Source of the DNA: Opitutaceae bacterium
GTDB lineage: Bacteria; Verrucomicrobiota; Verrucomicrobiia; Opitutales; Opitutaceae
Length of the DNA stretch: 64,000 nucleotides
Direction: 5' to 3'
Assembly: GCA_014879845.1 (NCBI GenBank)
Contig: JACSRI010000122.1
Coordinates: 1 to 64,000 of the forward strand
This document shows positions 1 to 7,877 of this stretch, in pieces (position 1 is the first letter of the stretch; each line of letters opens with the position of its first letter). Both the position numbers and the translations under genes were made by a program. The notes under the pieces are model-generated. The model was not told where the DNA came from, did no database searches, and saw only the letters and a list, made by a program, of their open reading frames with translations.

Positions 1-30
1 GAGTCGCGCGCGCGACTCGCGGTCTTTTTG
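1..30 (+). terminator. Probable intrinsic terminator at the left edge
   Basis: Bases 1-18 form a perfect palindrome (GAGTCGCGC/GCGCGACTC) and a run of five T follows a few bases later on the plus strand. This is the layout of a Rho-independent terminator for a plus-strand gene lying left of the window. The T run is on the wrong side to serve the minus-strand YezD gene pair that also ends here. Confidence 0.55.
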
Positions 31-61
31 TGTACGACGAGGGCCGGCTGCGAGCGCCGCG

Positions 62-274
62 TCATATGTGATAGTTGAGGTCGCCACCCGCCTCGTCGAC
101 GGCACGGCGCGCGTTCTCCCACGCCGTGCGGTAGGTTTGTTGCAGGGCCTCCCACTGTTCCGGGGTCAGCCCCGCCGTGAACAAGGTGGGCACCTGCACG
201 AAACCCGGATCGACGGCTCCGTGGTTGGATTGTGGTGACAGTCCACCCCGCCGAAAGGAAAACGCGTCCTTCAT
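62..274 (-). CDS. Small hypothetical protein (70 aa) coupled to YezD
   Basis: The protein starts MKDAFSFRRGG and its ATG overlaps the stop of the upstream YezD gene as ATGA, which suggests translational coupling and decides this start over the longer upstream ORF of the track. The upstream extension is very Arg-rich shadow translation of yezD. The C-terminal half (LTPEQWEALQQTYRTAWENA) looks like an amphipathic helix. There is no signal peptide, Cys pair or recognisable domain. I do not recognise the family. Position suggests a partner of YezD in sulfur metabolism, but that is inference. Confidence 0.6.
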   Translation of the reverse strand: MKDAFSFRRGGLSPQSNHGAVDPGFVQVPTLFTAGLTPEQWEALQQTYRTAWENARRAVDEAGGDLNYHI

Positions 275-582
275 GCGGCGGATCCCTCGCGACGGTGCGG
301 CACATCGGTCGGACGTGGGCGGGACGGCTGAGTGCCGGACGAGCCGGCTGGCGGAGCCGAACGACCGGGCGCGCGGCCTCCGGCGGCCGCCTGATTCTGG
401 AGGCGTATCTTCTCCGTCACTTCGATCTGGGCGACGCGACCGTTCTGGACGACGATCTGGATGGCGCCGTAATCGAGCGCCTCGGTTTCGCGGCGCACGG
501 CGCTCACCCATGCGGGCGAATTGGCGGGCGCGGCACTTCCGGTCGGTTCAGATGCGGATTCGGGTTCTTCAGACGCGGGCAT
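271..582 (-). CDS. YezD/DUF2292 family protein, first copy
   Basis: Residues around 25-65 (SPAWVSAVRRETEALDYGAI then QIVVQNGRVAQIEVTEKIR) match the small DUF2292/YezD family, whose Bacillus member lies in a sulfur operon. The second copy in this window (27769-27966) shares the same core. Start: an ATG at 582 is preceded by AGGAG at good spacing; the track's longer start is a GTG. The protein carries a Pro/Ser/Arg-rich tail of about 40 residues that the second copy lacks. It is first in a two-gene minus-strand operon and has leader element A and a candidate promoter upstream. Family function is not established; a role in sulfur-source use is inferred from context. Confidence 0.8.
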   Translation of the reverse strand: MPASEEPESASEPTGSAAPANSPAWVSAVRRETEALDYGAIQIVVQNGRVAQIEVTEKIRLQNQAAAGGRAPGRSAPPAGSSGTQPSRPRPTDVPHRREGSAA

Positions 583-740
583 GGTGAACGATCTCCTGAT
601 GGATGCGGATTGAGTGATCACCCGTCACGCGAGCCCTGGATGGCAGATTCCGGCCGGCTCTCGTGGTTTGAACCTTATCGGGCCGGCTGGCACTACCAAC
701 GACCTGCGTTTCGGGCGCATGGTGATGAATCACCCCTGCT

Positions 741-778
741 GCTCCAGTGGACTGGTCGCCGCCAAGGCTTTGTCTTGG
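741..778 (-). promoter_or_regulatory. Leader motif copy A (upstream of yezD)
   Basis: On the minus strand this reads GCGACCAGTCCACTGGAGC (759 to 741): inner stem CCAG/CTGG with a UCCA loop, a GA/A internal loop and a GC closing pair. A variable hairpin (CCAAG/CTTGG, 762-778) sits just before it. A candidate TTGACA -35 is at 806-811, so the element would be near the 5' end of the yezD mRNA. It is one of nine copies found in this window, all in sense orientation. Confidence 0.6.
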
Positions 779-781
779 TCG

Positions 782-811
782 CGATACTCACGCCAAACCC
801 GATCATGTCAA
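782..811 (-). promoter_or_regulatory. Candidate promoter for yezD operon
   Basis: The minus strand has a perfect -35 hexamer TTGACA (complement of 806-811) and a weak -10 (GTATCG, 782-787) 18 bases on. The predicted transcript would start just before leader copy A. The -10 is a poor match, so this is tentative. Confidence 0.35.
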
Positions 812-859
812 TAGGGTTTTTGGACGCGAATCGTGCGAAACCCGTAACTCACTCTCGAA

Positions 860-891
860 GATTAATATGCACAATCACGTTAATCTATAGT
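860..891 (+). promoter_or_regulatory. Candidate promoter and operator for the DUF5069-tlpA transcript
   Basis: TATAGT at 886-891 is a good -10 box in an otherwise GC-rich region. The inverted repeat GATTAA-N14-TTAATC (860-885) covers the -35 to -10 spacer and could be an operator. The transcript would begin near 898 and carry leader copy F. Confidence 0.4.
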
Positions 892-934
892 ATCTTAGGC
901 AGGTTACTTCGCAGTTAACTTGACGGAGATGCCG

Positions 935-1014
935 GGTTGCACGATGAGTGCAGCCGTAGCACACGACCGGACCACCGGAGGCGACTCGCTCGGCTGAGAT
1001 TATTCTGCCTCCGG
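935..1014 (+). promoter_or_regulatory. Leader motif copy F with alternative hairpin
   Basis: The core is CGACCGG-ACCA-CCGGAGG (964-981). Relative to copies A and B, both sides of the stem change together (AG/CT to GG/CC), so pairing is kept. A preceding hairpin GGTTGCAC/GTGCAGCC spans 935-955. The 3' arm CCGGAGGC (975-982) is also perfectly complementary to GCCTCCGG at 1007-1014, giving a mutually exclusive second fold. The DUF5069 gene begins about 170 bases later. Confidence 0.6.
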
Positions 1015-1185
1015 ATCAGGGGTCGTTGGGGAGCCATCGCGGCGCAGCCGCACGGGCCTCCACACGCTCAGGGTCCCGCGAAGCCAGCTCAGGCGAAATG
1101 GGTCGGCTCACCCGGAAAGCCATCGCGCGGCGATACACGGCCGCACGGGCAAATCCATCGTTTTTCACCTGTATCCACACGATCC

Positions 1186-1641
1186 ATGAGCACCACACTC
1201 GTCGCACCCGACCTCACGCAACGTCCACCTCGCAGCCCGCGCGTACGCCTGGGCGGCTTTGTCATCCTGCCTCGCACGATCGACAAGGGCCGCGCCTCGC
1301 TCGCCGGAAGGATCGGCGAGTACCATTTCGACTGCCCTCTCGACAAACGTTTCCTCACGTTCGTCGGCATCGAGGGCAGCGAACTCCTCGAGCAGCTCCG
1401 CCAGGGCAAGTCCGACACGGAGATCCTCGCCTGGGTGCGCACCCACGGGCGCAACCAACGCACCGAGTCTGAGATCGCCGCCTGGTCGGCCCAGCAGGAG
1501 ATCCGCACGCCGGATACACCTGAATACAAGGAGCGTTTCGCCGGCCACGTGGCCCGCCTCGCGCCCCAGCGCACCGATATCCTCACCTCGTTCGACCTGC
1601 TCGACGTCGACGACCACGTCACTTTCGGCGGCGCGGCCTGA
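1186..1641 (+). CDS. DUF5069 domain-containing protein
   Basis: The 151-residue product (MSTTLVAPDLTQ...) fits the DUF5069 family of soluble proteins of about 150 aa: conserved blocks include LGGFVILPRTIDKGRA, a GEYHFDCPLDKRFL segment and a C-terminal RTDILTSFDLLDVDD. There are no transmembrane segments. The ORF track begins at 937, but that extension is low-complexity translation of the leader; the ATG at 1186 fits the family start. The family has no established function. It is first in a plus-strand run with TlpA and rhodanese genes and has leader copy F upstream, so a sulfur-linked role is likely but unproven. Confidence 0.85.
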   Translation: MSTTLVAPDLTQRPPRSPRVRLGGFVILPRTIDKGRASLAGRIGEYHFDCPLDKRFLTFVGIEGSELLEQLRQGKSDTEILAWVRTHGRNQRTESEIAAWSAQQEIRTPDTPEYKERFAGHVARLAPQRTDILTSFDLLDVDDHVTFGGAA

Positions 1642-1660
1642 CCGCGTCGCCGTCTTCGCC

Positions 1661-1710
1661 CCCACTCCGGTTCTCGGGTTAACGTCGGCAGTGCCGAGGA
1701 CCGGGGTGGG
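1661..1710 (+). other. 17-bp stem-loop between DUF5069 gene and tlpA
   Basis: CCCACTCCGGTTCTCGG (1661-1677) pairs with CCGAGGACCGGGGTGGG (1694-1710) over 17 positions, two of them G-U, with a 16-base loop. No T run follows, so it is not a classical terminator. It precedes leader copy I in the same way that smaller hairpins precede other copies. Confidence 0.6.
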
Positions 1711-1732
1711 ACGCGCAAGAAGCAACTCACCA

Positions 1733-1757
1733 CCCGCGACCAGACATCTGGAATGGG
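1733..1757 (+). promoter_or_regulatory. Leader motif copy I (upstream of tlpA)
   Basis: GCGACCAG-ACAT-CTGGA keeps the inner CCAG/CTGG stem and the GA/A flanks of the conserved motif. The closing pair next to the internal loop is lost, but outer CCC/GGG could still pair. It ends 18 bases before the tlpA ATG, so it could act on that ribosome-binding region. It is the most divergent copy. Confidence 0.45.
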
Positions 1758-1775
1758 TCTCACCGATCCCTCCCA

Positions 1776-2705
1776 ATGTCCGATACGCTCACCACTGAAC
1801 CATCCCCGAACAAGTCGATCCTCGCCGCCATCATCATCGCCCTTGTGGCCCTGACGGCGGCTTTCGCGTACGTCTCACTCAAATCCTCGCAGACCACGCC
1901 GGCAGCAGAGGCCGCGACGCTGGAGGATATCACCGCACGCATCGCGCAGCGCTACGAGGCGGGCGGCCGCACCGTGGCGGATTTCGCTCCCGAAATAGCA
2001 GCGATCGACGCCCTGGTTGACACGCAGGCCCAGCGCGACGCGGAGGCCGCAGCGGCCGCGCTGCTGAACAAGGCGCAATTCTACGTCGACATCATCGAGG
2101 ACCGCGCCTCCGGCGCCGCCACGCTGCACGAAATTCGCGTGCGATTTCCACAAACGCAGACAGCCGCGCGGGTTCCCGGTCTGCTGCAGATCGTCGAGCG
2201 CGCCACCGACACGCAACTCTCCCCGGATCAACTCACGCCCGGTAGTGCGTTCCCGGTGTTCACCGCTACGGACACTCAGGGACGCGCTGTCGATCTCGCG
2301 CGACTGCGCGGCAAGGTGGTGCTCATTGACTTCTGGGCCTCGTGGTGCGGTCCGTGCATCGCCGAGCTTCCCGAGGTCATCGCCCTACATGAGCGTTTCG
2401 CAGCGCGCGGCTTCGAGGTGATCGGGATCAGTCTCGACCGGGAAGCGACCGCGCTGGCCCGGGCCGTCAACCGCCACCAGATCCCGTGGCCGCAGATCTT
2501 CGATGGCGGCGGATGGGAAAACACGCTCGCCGGCCGCTACGGGGTCACCCGGATTCCCACCACCTATCTCATCGATCGCAACGGACTCATCGTGGCCGCC
2601 GATGCGACTCCTGAAGAGCTGGCGCTGGTGCTCGATCGACTCCTCCCAGTCTCGCCCCAGGCAGATAACCGGCCGCGTCCGATCCACATACCTCGCGTAT
2701 CATGA
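1776..2705 (+). CDS. TlpA-family membrane-anchored thioredoxin
   Basis: The 309-aa protein has one N-terminal membrane segment (about residues 14-36) and a C-terminal TlpA/AhpC-type thioredoxin fold with the redox motif WCGPC at 190-194 and a cis-Pro segment RIPTTYLID. Residues 45-145 form an Ala/Glu-rich helical linker. TlpA proteins are periplasmic thiol-disulfide reductases that serve cytochrome maturation or copper delivery. The stop overlaps the next gene's ATG (ATGA), so it is coupled to the rhodanese gene. Together with the leader motif this points to handling of periplasmic sulfur or thiols. Confidence 0.85.
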   Translation: MSDTLTTEPSPNKSILAAIIIALVALTAAFAYVSLKSSQTTPAAEAATLEDITARIAQRYEAGGRTVADFAPEIAAIDALVDTQAQRDAEAAAAALLNKAQFYVDIIEDRASGAATLHEIRVRFPQTQTAARVPGLLQIVERATDTQLSPDQLTPGSAFPVFTATDTQGRAVDLARLRGKVVLIDFWASWCGPCIAELPEVIALHERFAARGFEVIGISLDREATALARAVNRHQIPWPQIFDGGGWENTLAGRYGVTRIPTTYLIDRNGLIVAADATPEELALVLDRLLPVSPQADNRPRPIHIPRVS

Positions 2706-3824
2706 CTTCCCCTACCCACTTCATCTCGCCAGCCACGCTCGACGCCTGGCTCCGCGGCACGGACGAACTTGCGCTCATCGATCTGCGCAGTCGTGAGGTG
2801 TTTGCGTGGGGAGAACCGCTCTACGGAAGCAACATACAGCTTTCCGTGCTCGCGCAGCGCATCGGGCAGTTCGTTCCGCGCAGGAAGTCTCGCATCGTCC
2901 TCGTCGACGAGGGGACCGGAGAGGCAAAGGAAGGCGCGGCAATTCTCCGAAGCCTCGACTACCTCGACGTCTACGTCCTCGAGGCAGGACTTCCTGCATG
3001 GAGGGCCTCGGGCTTCACCTCGACGCTGGGCACGTCGGGCTCCTCATTCGCCCAGGACGTGCTCAAGCGATTCTCCACCCCGGCCGTCGAAGCGCCCACG
3101 CTCAAGCGCTACATCGACGCCGGTGGTGATGTGGTGATCCTCGACAGCCGCACCGTCGAAGAGTTCGCGGAGTTTCATGTGCCTGGCGCGGTGAGCGCGC
3201 CAGGGGCCGAACTGCTCTACCACTTCTCCGACCTCGTCCCATCGGCAAAGACGCGTGTCGTCGTTTCCTGCGCCGGGTTGCCGCGCGCCATAGTGGGCGC
3301 GCAGACGCTGATCCTGGCCGGCGTCCCCAATCCCGTCGCCTACCTGCACGAAGGCACCAAGGGCTGGGAGCAGGCCGGGTTGCAGCTCGAGCGCGGACTC
3401 ACCCGGCGCTACGGCGCGATCAGCACCGATGCCAAGGCCTTTGCCCGCGCGCGAGCCCTCCGCCTTGCCCAGGCGTCCAGCCTGAAAGAGGTCGATCGAT
3501 CTGACCACGCTCACCCACTGGTCCGCCAACATCGGCGCGCGCACGACCTTCGTCCTCGACGTGCGCACGCCCGAGGAGTTTGCCACCGGCCACCTGCCCG
3601 GCGCGCTCTCCGCGCCAGGCGGCCAGCTGGCGCTCGGGCCGTTCCGCCACATCGGCGTCCGCGGCGCGCGCCTCGTGCTCGTCGACAACAACGGCGCTCG
3701 CGCCACGACCACCGCCCACTGGCTGCAGTACCGCGGCTGGGATGTGTGGATACATGCCACGGAGAACCACGCGCGTGGGAAACCCGTCACAGCTCCGGCT
3801 TCGTATGCCGAGGCCTCGTCCTGA
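2702..3824 (+). pseudogene. Multi-domain rhodanese, frameshifted by a GATC duplication
   Basis: The reading frame from 2702 encodes two rhodanese domains; the second has the catalytic Cys in VVVSCAGLPRAI. After codon 264 or so the frame is lost, and the third domain (VRTPEEFATGHLPGALSAPG...) continues one frame later to the stop at 3822. At the break the sequence is GTCGATCGATCTGACC: removing one GATC restores one continuous product of about 372 aa (…EVDLTTLTHW…). Domains 1 and 3 lack the active Cys. The intact paralog at 60173-61765 has the same layout with a fourth domain. Either this copy is a recent pseudogene or the duplication is an assembly error; a truncated two-domain protein would still hold the active Cys. 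Confidence 0.75.
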
Positions 3825-3842
3825 ATCTCCCTGAAGGCACGT

Positions 3843-4973
3843 ATGCCACAGACCAGCAACCAACGCGACCCATCCTTCCCCATCGACGCCGTCTATACCT
3901 GGGTCGATGGCAGCGACCCCGCTTGGCAGGCTCGCAAACAGCAGAGGCTCGCCCGCCTCGGGCTGCCCCCCTCGTCGCCCAGCAACAAGGCCAGCCGCTT
4001 CGCTAACCACGACGAGTTGCGCTACTCGCTGCGTGCCCTCGAGCAGAACCTTCCCTGGGTTAGCCGCATCCACATCCTCACCGACAGGCAGCGGCCCGCC
4101 TGGCTCGCCGAGGACCATCCGCGTATTCGCATTGTCGATCATCGTGACTTCTTCCGCGACCCGGCGCACCTGCCTTGCTTCAATTCGCTGGCCATCGAGG
4201 CCAATCTCCGCCGCGTGCCGGGCGTCGCCGAACACTTCATCTACTTCAACGACGACATGCTCGTGAACCGACCGTTCACGGCGTCGGACTTCTTTGCGGA
4301 TGACGGGCGCCCACGGTCGTTTGTGTTTCGTCGCCTCGACTTCACCGTGACAAATATCCTCGCGCGGATCGCCGGTGGCGCCGTGCGCCGTTTCCAGCAG
4401 CGCTCAATCGAGTCCTGGCTGCGGCGCAAACGCGACCGGCGCACACCGTTTTCTGTGGCCCTGCGCCACACGCAGCTCGTCATGCTCCGCCGCCTCGACC
4501 GCGCCGTGCCGCGCTTCAAGACACACCACACACCGATCGCCCTCACCCGCTCGGTGCTCGACGCCATCGAGGGCTGTTACGCCGAGACATACACGACCTG
4601 CAGCAGCCACCCGTTCCGCGCTGCCGACGATCTGTATTTCCCGGACCTCTACGCCTCACACGGGATCGCGACCGGGCTGACCGTGCCGGCACACTTCACC
4701 CGCGCCGATCTCTTCTACTTCCATCTCGGTCGCGACAACATCCGCGACCTCGAGAAGCTGCGCCCGGGCTCGCATGCATTCGTCAACATCGACGATGCCG
4801 GCTCCGACTCGGAAGACGATCTGCAATCCCTGCAATCCACCCTGGCGCGCCTCTATCCGGATCGCGCACCCTACGAAGTCGAAACGATTCCGCGTCGCCA
4901 CACGCCCGCCCCGGCTCGTTCGCCGATTGAGCCAGAGTCGCTCCTGGCCACACCAGCAACCCGAGGCGCCTGA
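3843..4973 (+). CDS. Stealth-type sugar-phosphate transferase
   Basis: The 376-aa protein shows the Stealth conserved regions in order: CR1 (IDAVYTWVDGSDPAW, about 15-30), CR2 (NHDELRYSLRALEQNLPWV and on to HRDFF, about 58-110), the FIYFNDDMLVNRPF motif, CR3 (HTPIALTRSVLDAI) and a short CR4 near FVNIDD. Stealth proteins transfer hexose-1-phosphate to a glycan acceptor and are linked to capsule synthesis. No signal peptide is visible. It lies 18 bases after the rhodanese and is followed closely by an Old Yellow Enzyme. No other polysaccharide gene is nearby, so its place in a sulfur locus is odd. Confidence 0.85.
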   Translation: MPQTSNQRDPSFPIDAVYTWVDGSDPAWQARKQQRLARLGLPPSSPSNKASRFANHDELRYSLRALEQNLPWVSRIHILTDRQRPAWLAEDHPRIRIVDHRDFFRDPAHLPCFNSLAIEANLRRVPGVAEHFIYFNDDMLVNRPFTASDFFADDGRPRSFVFRRLDFTVTNILARIAGGAVRRFQQRSIESWLRRKRDRRTPFSVALRHTQLVMLRRLDRAVPRFKTHHTPIALTRSVLDAIEGCYAETYTTCSSHPFRAADDLYFPDLYASHGIATGLTVPAHFTRADLFYFHLGRDNIRDLEKLRPGSHAFVNIDDAGSDSEDDLQSLQSTLARLYPDRAPYEVETIPRRHTPAPARSPIEPESLLATPATRGA

Positions 4974-5022
4974 CACCCGATCACCCGGATCCCCCACACA
5001 CGCAATTCGCACGCAGCTCCCC

Positions 5023-6099
5023 ATGTCCGCGGCATCTCTCTTCTCACCGCTCACGCTCCGCAGCGTGTGTCTGCGCAACCGCATCGGACTGCCCCCGATG
5101 GCCCAATACTCAGCCATCGGTGGCCACGCCACGGACTGGCACGTGATCCATTACGGAAGTCGCGCGATCGGAGGCGCCGGCCTCGTGATCGTGGAGGACA
5201 CGGCCGTCGAGCCTGAGGGTCGCATCTCGCCCGTCCATCTCGGCATCTGGGACGACCGGCATATCGCGAGCCTCGAGCGCGTGAGCCGGGCCATCGCGGA
5301 AAACGGCGCTGTCCCCGGTATCCAGATCGACCACGCCGGCCGCAAAGCCAGCCGGCGTCCACCCGGTAGCGAGCACCAACTCGCTCTCGCGGACGGTGGC
5401 TGGCCCACAGTCGCACCCAGCGCCGTACCGCTCAAGGCCGACGAGCGCGCGCCACGCGAGATCACCCATGCTGAGATCGAGCGCATCACCGCCAGCTTCC
5501 GCGCTGCCGCCGGGCGAGCCCTTCGCGCCGGCTTCAAGGTGCTCGAGGTCCATTCCGCCCACGGATTTCTCAACCACCAGTTCCTCTCACCGCTCGCGAA
5601 CCGCCGCACCGACGAATTTGGCGGCTCGTTCGAAAATCGCACCCGCTTCCTCCGCGGCGTGGTTGGAGCGATCCGCAAGGTCTGGCCGGACGAGCTCCCG
5701 CTCTTCGTGCGCATTTCAGCGACGGACTGGATCGAGGGCGGGTGGAACGAAGGCGACTCGGTCGAGCTCACCCGTATCCTGGGCGGCCTCGGTGTTGACC
5801 TCATCGATGTTTCCACCGGCGGCATCGTTCCAGACGCCAAGATCCCCGTCGCCCCCGGATACCAGGTGCGCTTCGCCGACCTGATCCGACGCGAGGCCGG
5901 CATCAAGACCGCTGCCGTGGGCCTGATCACCGACCCACGCGCCGCCGACGAGATCGTCTCGTCCGGTCGTGCCGACCTCGTGCTCGTAGGTCGCGAACTG
6001 CTCCGCAACCCTTATTGGCCGCTGCATGCAGCGCGTACGCTGGGTCAGCCAGCGGACATCCCCACGCCGTACCACCGCGCCTTCCCGGCGGTGGCGTAA
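5023..6099 (+). CDS. Old Yellow Enzyme, YqjM-like NAD(P)H:flavin oxidoreductase
   Basis: The 358-aa product has the FMN-barrel signatures of the YqjM class: IDHAGRKAS, the substrate-binding His pair in EVHSAHGFLNHQFLSP, the NRRTDEFGGSFENRTRF block, and a C-terminal VLVGRELLRNPYWP. The Cys that tunes flavin potential in YqjM (MCQYSA) is replaced by Ala (MAQYSA). The ATG at 5023 matches the family start (LFSPLTLRSVCLRNRI); the longer ORF start lies inside the Stealth gene. Members reduce activated alkenes; the natural substrate here is unknown. It probably ends the tlpA transcript. Confidence 0.9.
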   Translation: MSAASLFSPLTLRSVCLRNRIGLPPMAQYSAIGGHATDWHVIHYGSRAIGGAGLVIVEDTAVEPEGRISPVHLGIWDDRHIASLERVSRAIAENGAVPGIQIDHAGRKASRRPPGSEHQLALADGGWPTVAPSAVPLKADERAPREITHAEIERITASFRAAAGRALRAGFKVLEVHSAHGFLNHQFLSPLANRRTDEFGGSFENRTRFLRGVVGAIRKVWPDELPLFVRISATDWIEGGWNEGDSVELTRILGGLGVDLIDVSTGGIVPDAKIPVAPGYQVRFADLIRREAGIKTAAVGLITDPRAADEIVSSGRADLVLVGRELLRNPYWPLHAARTLGQPADIPTPYHRAFPAVA

Positions 6100-6553
6100 A
6101 CAGCTCGGTTTGCCGGCTTGCCTTCACCTGCGGTGCGGCGGTGACAATCGCAGCGCCCGCTCGCGGCTGATTTGTTCACCCACTCCGCCCGCGAATTGAT
6201 GGAGATTCAGTGCGTCACCGATCAGCGGGTACACGCCTAATTCCCAGCGCATCGCTTCCTACTACCCTCGGCACAGCTCGGGAGCTTTGTTTCATTTCCC
6301 GCCCAAGATGGTATGGTATCGCTGTTCGGTGAGTGGGTCTTCCCGCTCACACGATCCTGCCGACCAGTCCGCTGGAGGATTTGCGCCAACGAAATCCTCC
6401 AGGGAGTCCTTGCCGGATCGGCACGACAGCCAGGAGCACGGGCAACCTACCGGAGACGATACCGGACGCCCGGCCCGATGCGTCGCGCAGTTCATGCGGA
6501 CATCTCCGGAGCCCACCTCCGAAGTCCATCAGCTCACACGCCATTCGCACCGC
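6100..6553 (+). other. Intergenic leader region before radical SAM gene
   Basis: About 450 bases without a confident gene. It contains a plausible promoter near 6287-6320 (TATGGT box), a stable hairpin and leader copy C. An ORF in this region ends in ATGA exactly over the radical SAM start codon (its stop is 6555-6557), so a short coupled leader peptide is possible, but its sequence is Arg/Ser-rich and unlike a conserved protein. Confidence 0.5.
6329..6402 (+). promoter_or_regulatory. Leader motif copy C with competing 11-bp hairpin
   Basis: Hairpin GTGAGTGGG-TCTT-CCCGCTCAC (6329-6350) is followed by the motif ATCCT-GC-CGACCAG-TCCG-CTGG-AGGAT (6354-6380). The motif's 3' arm CTGGAGGATTT (6372-6382) is also a perfect complement of AAATCCTCCAG (6392-6402). 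The two folds exclude each other, as in a two-state RNA switch. No T run follows, so control of translation or Rho access is more likely than intrinsic termination. Confidence 0.65.
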
Positions 6554-7840
6554 ATGAAGAACCTCAGCATCGTCGACAAGAAGATCCGCATCCAAGGTCA
6601 CGGCATCCGCATCACCCCGGAGCTCAAGACCCGTATCGCCGAGGAAGGCTACTACCCAATCGCCCTCACTTGGCTCTCCGACGACGTCACCGGACCGTTC
6701 TCGTTCACCGGCTACGGCGAGACCTCTCCTTTCGAACTCCACCACGTCGACGGCGGCTACGCCGTTTTCGAAAACGGCGAGTTCTTCACCGAAGCGACGT
6801 TCTACAAGAAACCTCGTTTCTTCGACCGACAGCACACAGCCAAGGGCCTGCAGCGCGCGCCCGACAACACGGTATTCATCGACGAGGGCATGTCCGGCGT
6901 GATCACGCCCTGCGGCACCGCCCTCAACCGCGAGGACAGCGATCTCTTCAAGGTGACCAAGGGCAAGTTTCCGTACGTGACAGTCGCCTGCTACAACGGC
7001 CTGGTCATCTGGCCCGCCTGGGGATGCCTCTACACGAAGAACCACACGCAGTGCAAATTCTGCTGCATCCCGGGTGAATACAATGAGCACAAGCTGCTCC
7101 ACACCGACACCGACTACTGGCACAACCTCGGCGAGACGTTTGCCGCCGCGGTCGAGGAGATCGGGCCCGAGATCGGCCAGGTCTCGCTCACCGTCGACTC
7201 CGGCACGCTGCCGGGCCGCGACAAGGGCGCGCGCGTCTACGTGCAAGTGCTCGACACGATCAAGCAGCGCCTCGGTTACCTGCCCGACCTGCTCTACCGC
7301 CGAGCCGTGATCGAGCCGCCACTCGAGTTCGAGTGGCTGCAGCGCCTGGCCGACGCGGGCTTCACCGATATCCAAATGGATGCCGATGTCTACGACGCCG
7401 CCGAGCGCCGTCACGTCATGCCCAACGCCAAAGGCCACCGCTCGATCGACGACTACATCCGCGCTTTCAGGAAGGCGAAGGAGATCTTCCCGGGCGAAGT
7501 CGCCACACAGCTGATCGCGGGCATCCAGAGCGATGAGAACCTGCTCAAGGGCGTGGAACACTTCGCCAGCGAAGGCGTACCCACACTGGTGACACCGTTC
7601 CTGCCCTTCGGCCACGGACGCGCCTGGCGCGCCACCGGCGAGGTCGACGTGCCGACGCCCGAGCGCATGAAGCGCATCTACGGCCGCTGCGCCGAGATCC
7701 TCACCAAATACAACGTGCCGGCGCCCCAGTTTCGCGGCGGCGTGAGCTCGCTCGCCGAGACGATGGGCCGGCGCATGCGCCGTGTCCGCGCGCTCACGAA
7801 CGAACTCGACCTGCAGCGCGATCTGGTCGCTGCCGTCTAG
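6554..7840 (+). CDS. Radical SAM protein with atypical CX8CX2C cluster motif
   Basis: The 428-aa protein (from MKNLSIVDKK) has the putative SAM-cluster cysteines in WGCLYTKNHTQCKFC (C158, C167, C170): CX8CX2C instead of CX3CX2C, with another Cys at 171. Downstream segments (TVDSGTLPGRDKG, AGFTDIQMDADVYD, ATQLIAGIQSDE, VTPFLPFGHGRAW) fit the strands and SAM-contact loops of a radical SAM TIM barrel. The N-terminal 140 residues form an extra domain. The ORF-track start at 6287 would run through the structured leader, so the ATG at 6554 is preferred. It is first in an operon with activator/dehydratase proteins. I do not recognise a characterised subfamily. Confidence 0.75.
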   Translation: MKNLSIVDKKIRIQGHGIRITPELKTRIAEEGYYPIALTWLSDDVTGPFSFTGYGETSPFELHHVDGGYAVFENGEFFTEATFYKKPRFFDRQHTAKGLQRAPDNTVFIDEGMSGVITPCGTALNREDSDLFKVTKGKFPYVTVACYNGLVIWPAWGCLYTKNHTQCKFCCIPGEYNEHKLLHTDTDYWHNLGETFAAAVEEIGPEIGQVSLTVDSGTLPGRDKGARVYVQVLDTIKQRLGYLPDLLYRRAVIEPPLEFEWLQRLADAGFTDIQMDADVYDAAERRHVMPNAKGHRSIDDYIRAFRKAKEIFPGEVATQLIAGIQSDENLLKGVEHFASEGVPTLVTPFLPFGHGRAWRATGEVDVPTPERMKRIYGRCAEILTKYNVPAPQFRGGVSSLAETMGRRMRRVRALTNELDLQRDLVAAV

Positions 7841-7877
7841 CCAACGGAGCCACGCCCGGACCCAAGAACCGACCCAC

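Larger units (their letters stand above)
583..1185. other. Divergent regulatory region between yezD and DUF5069 gene
   Basis: This 600-base gap has no convincing gene. It holds two back-to-back promoters and two copies of the conserved leader motif: copy A in minus orientation towards yezD and copy F in plus orientation towards the DUF5069 gene. The AT-rich centre (about 840-900) contains the inverted repeat GATTAA-N14-TTAATC at 860-885 beside a plus-strand -10 box (TATAGT, 886-891). A minus-strand -35 (TTGACA) lies at 806-811. Confidence 0.6.

Noticed and set aside
6354-6480. SAM-I riboswitch near the radical SAM gene (GGGCAACC downstream)
   Set aside because: The needed four-way junction, k-turn and GATGAAA-type core are absent; only a short GCAACC match was seen.
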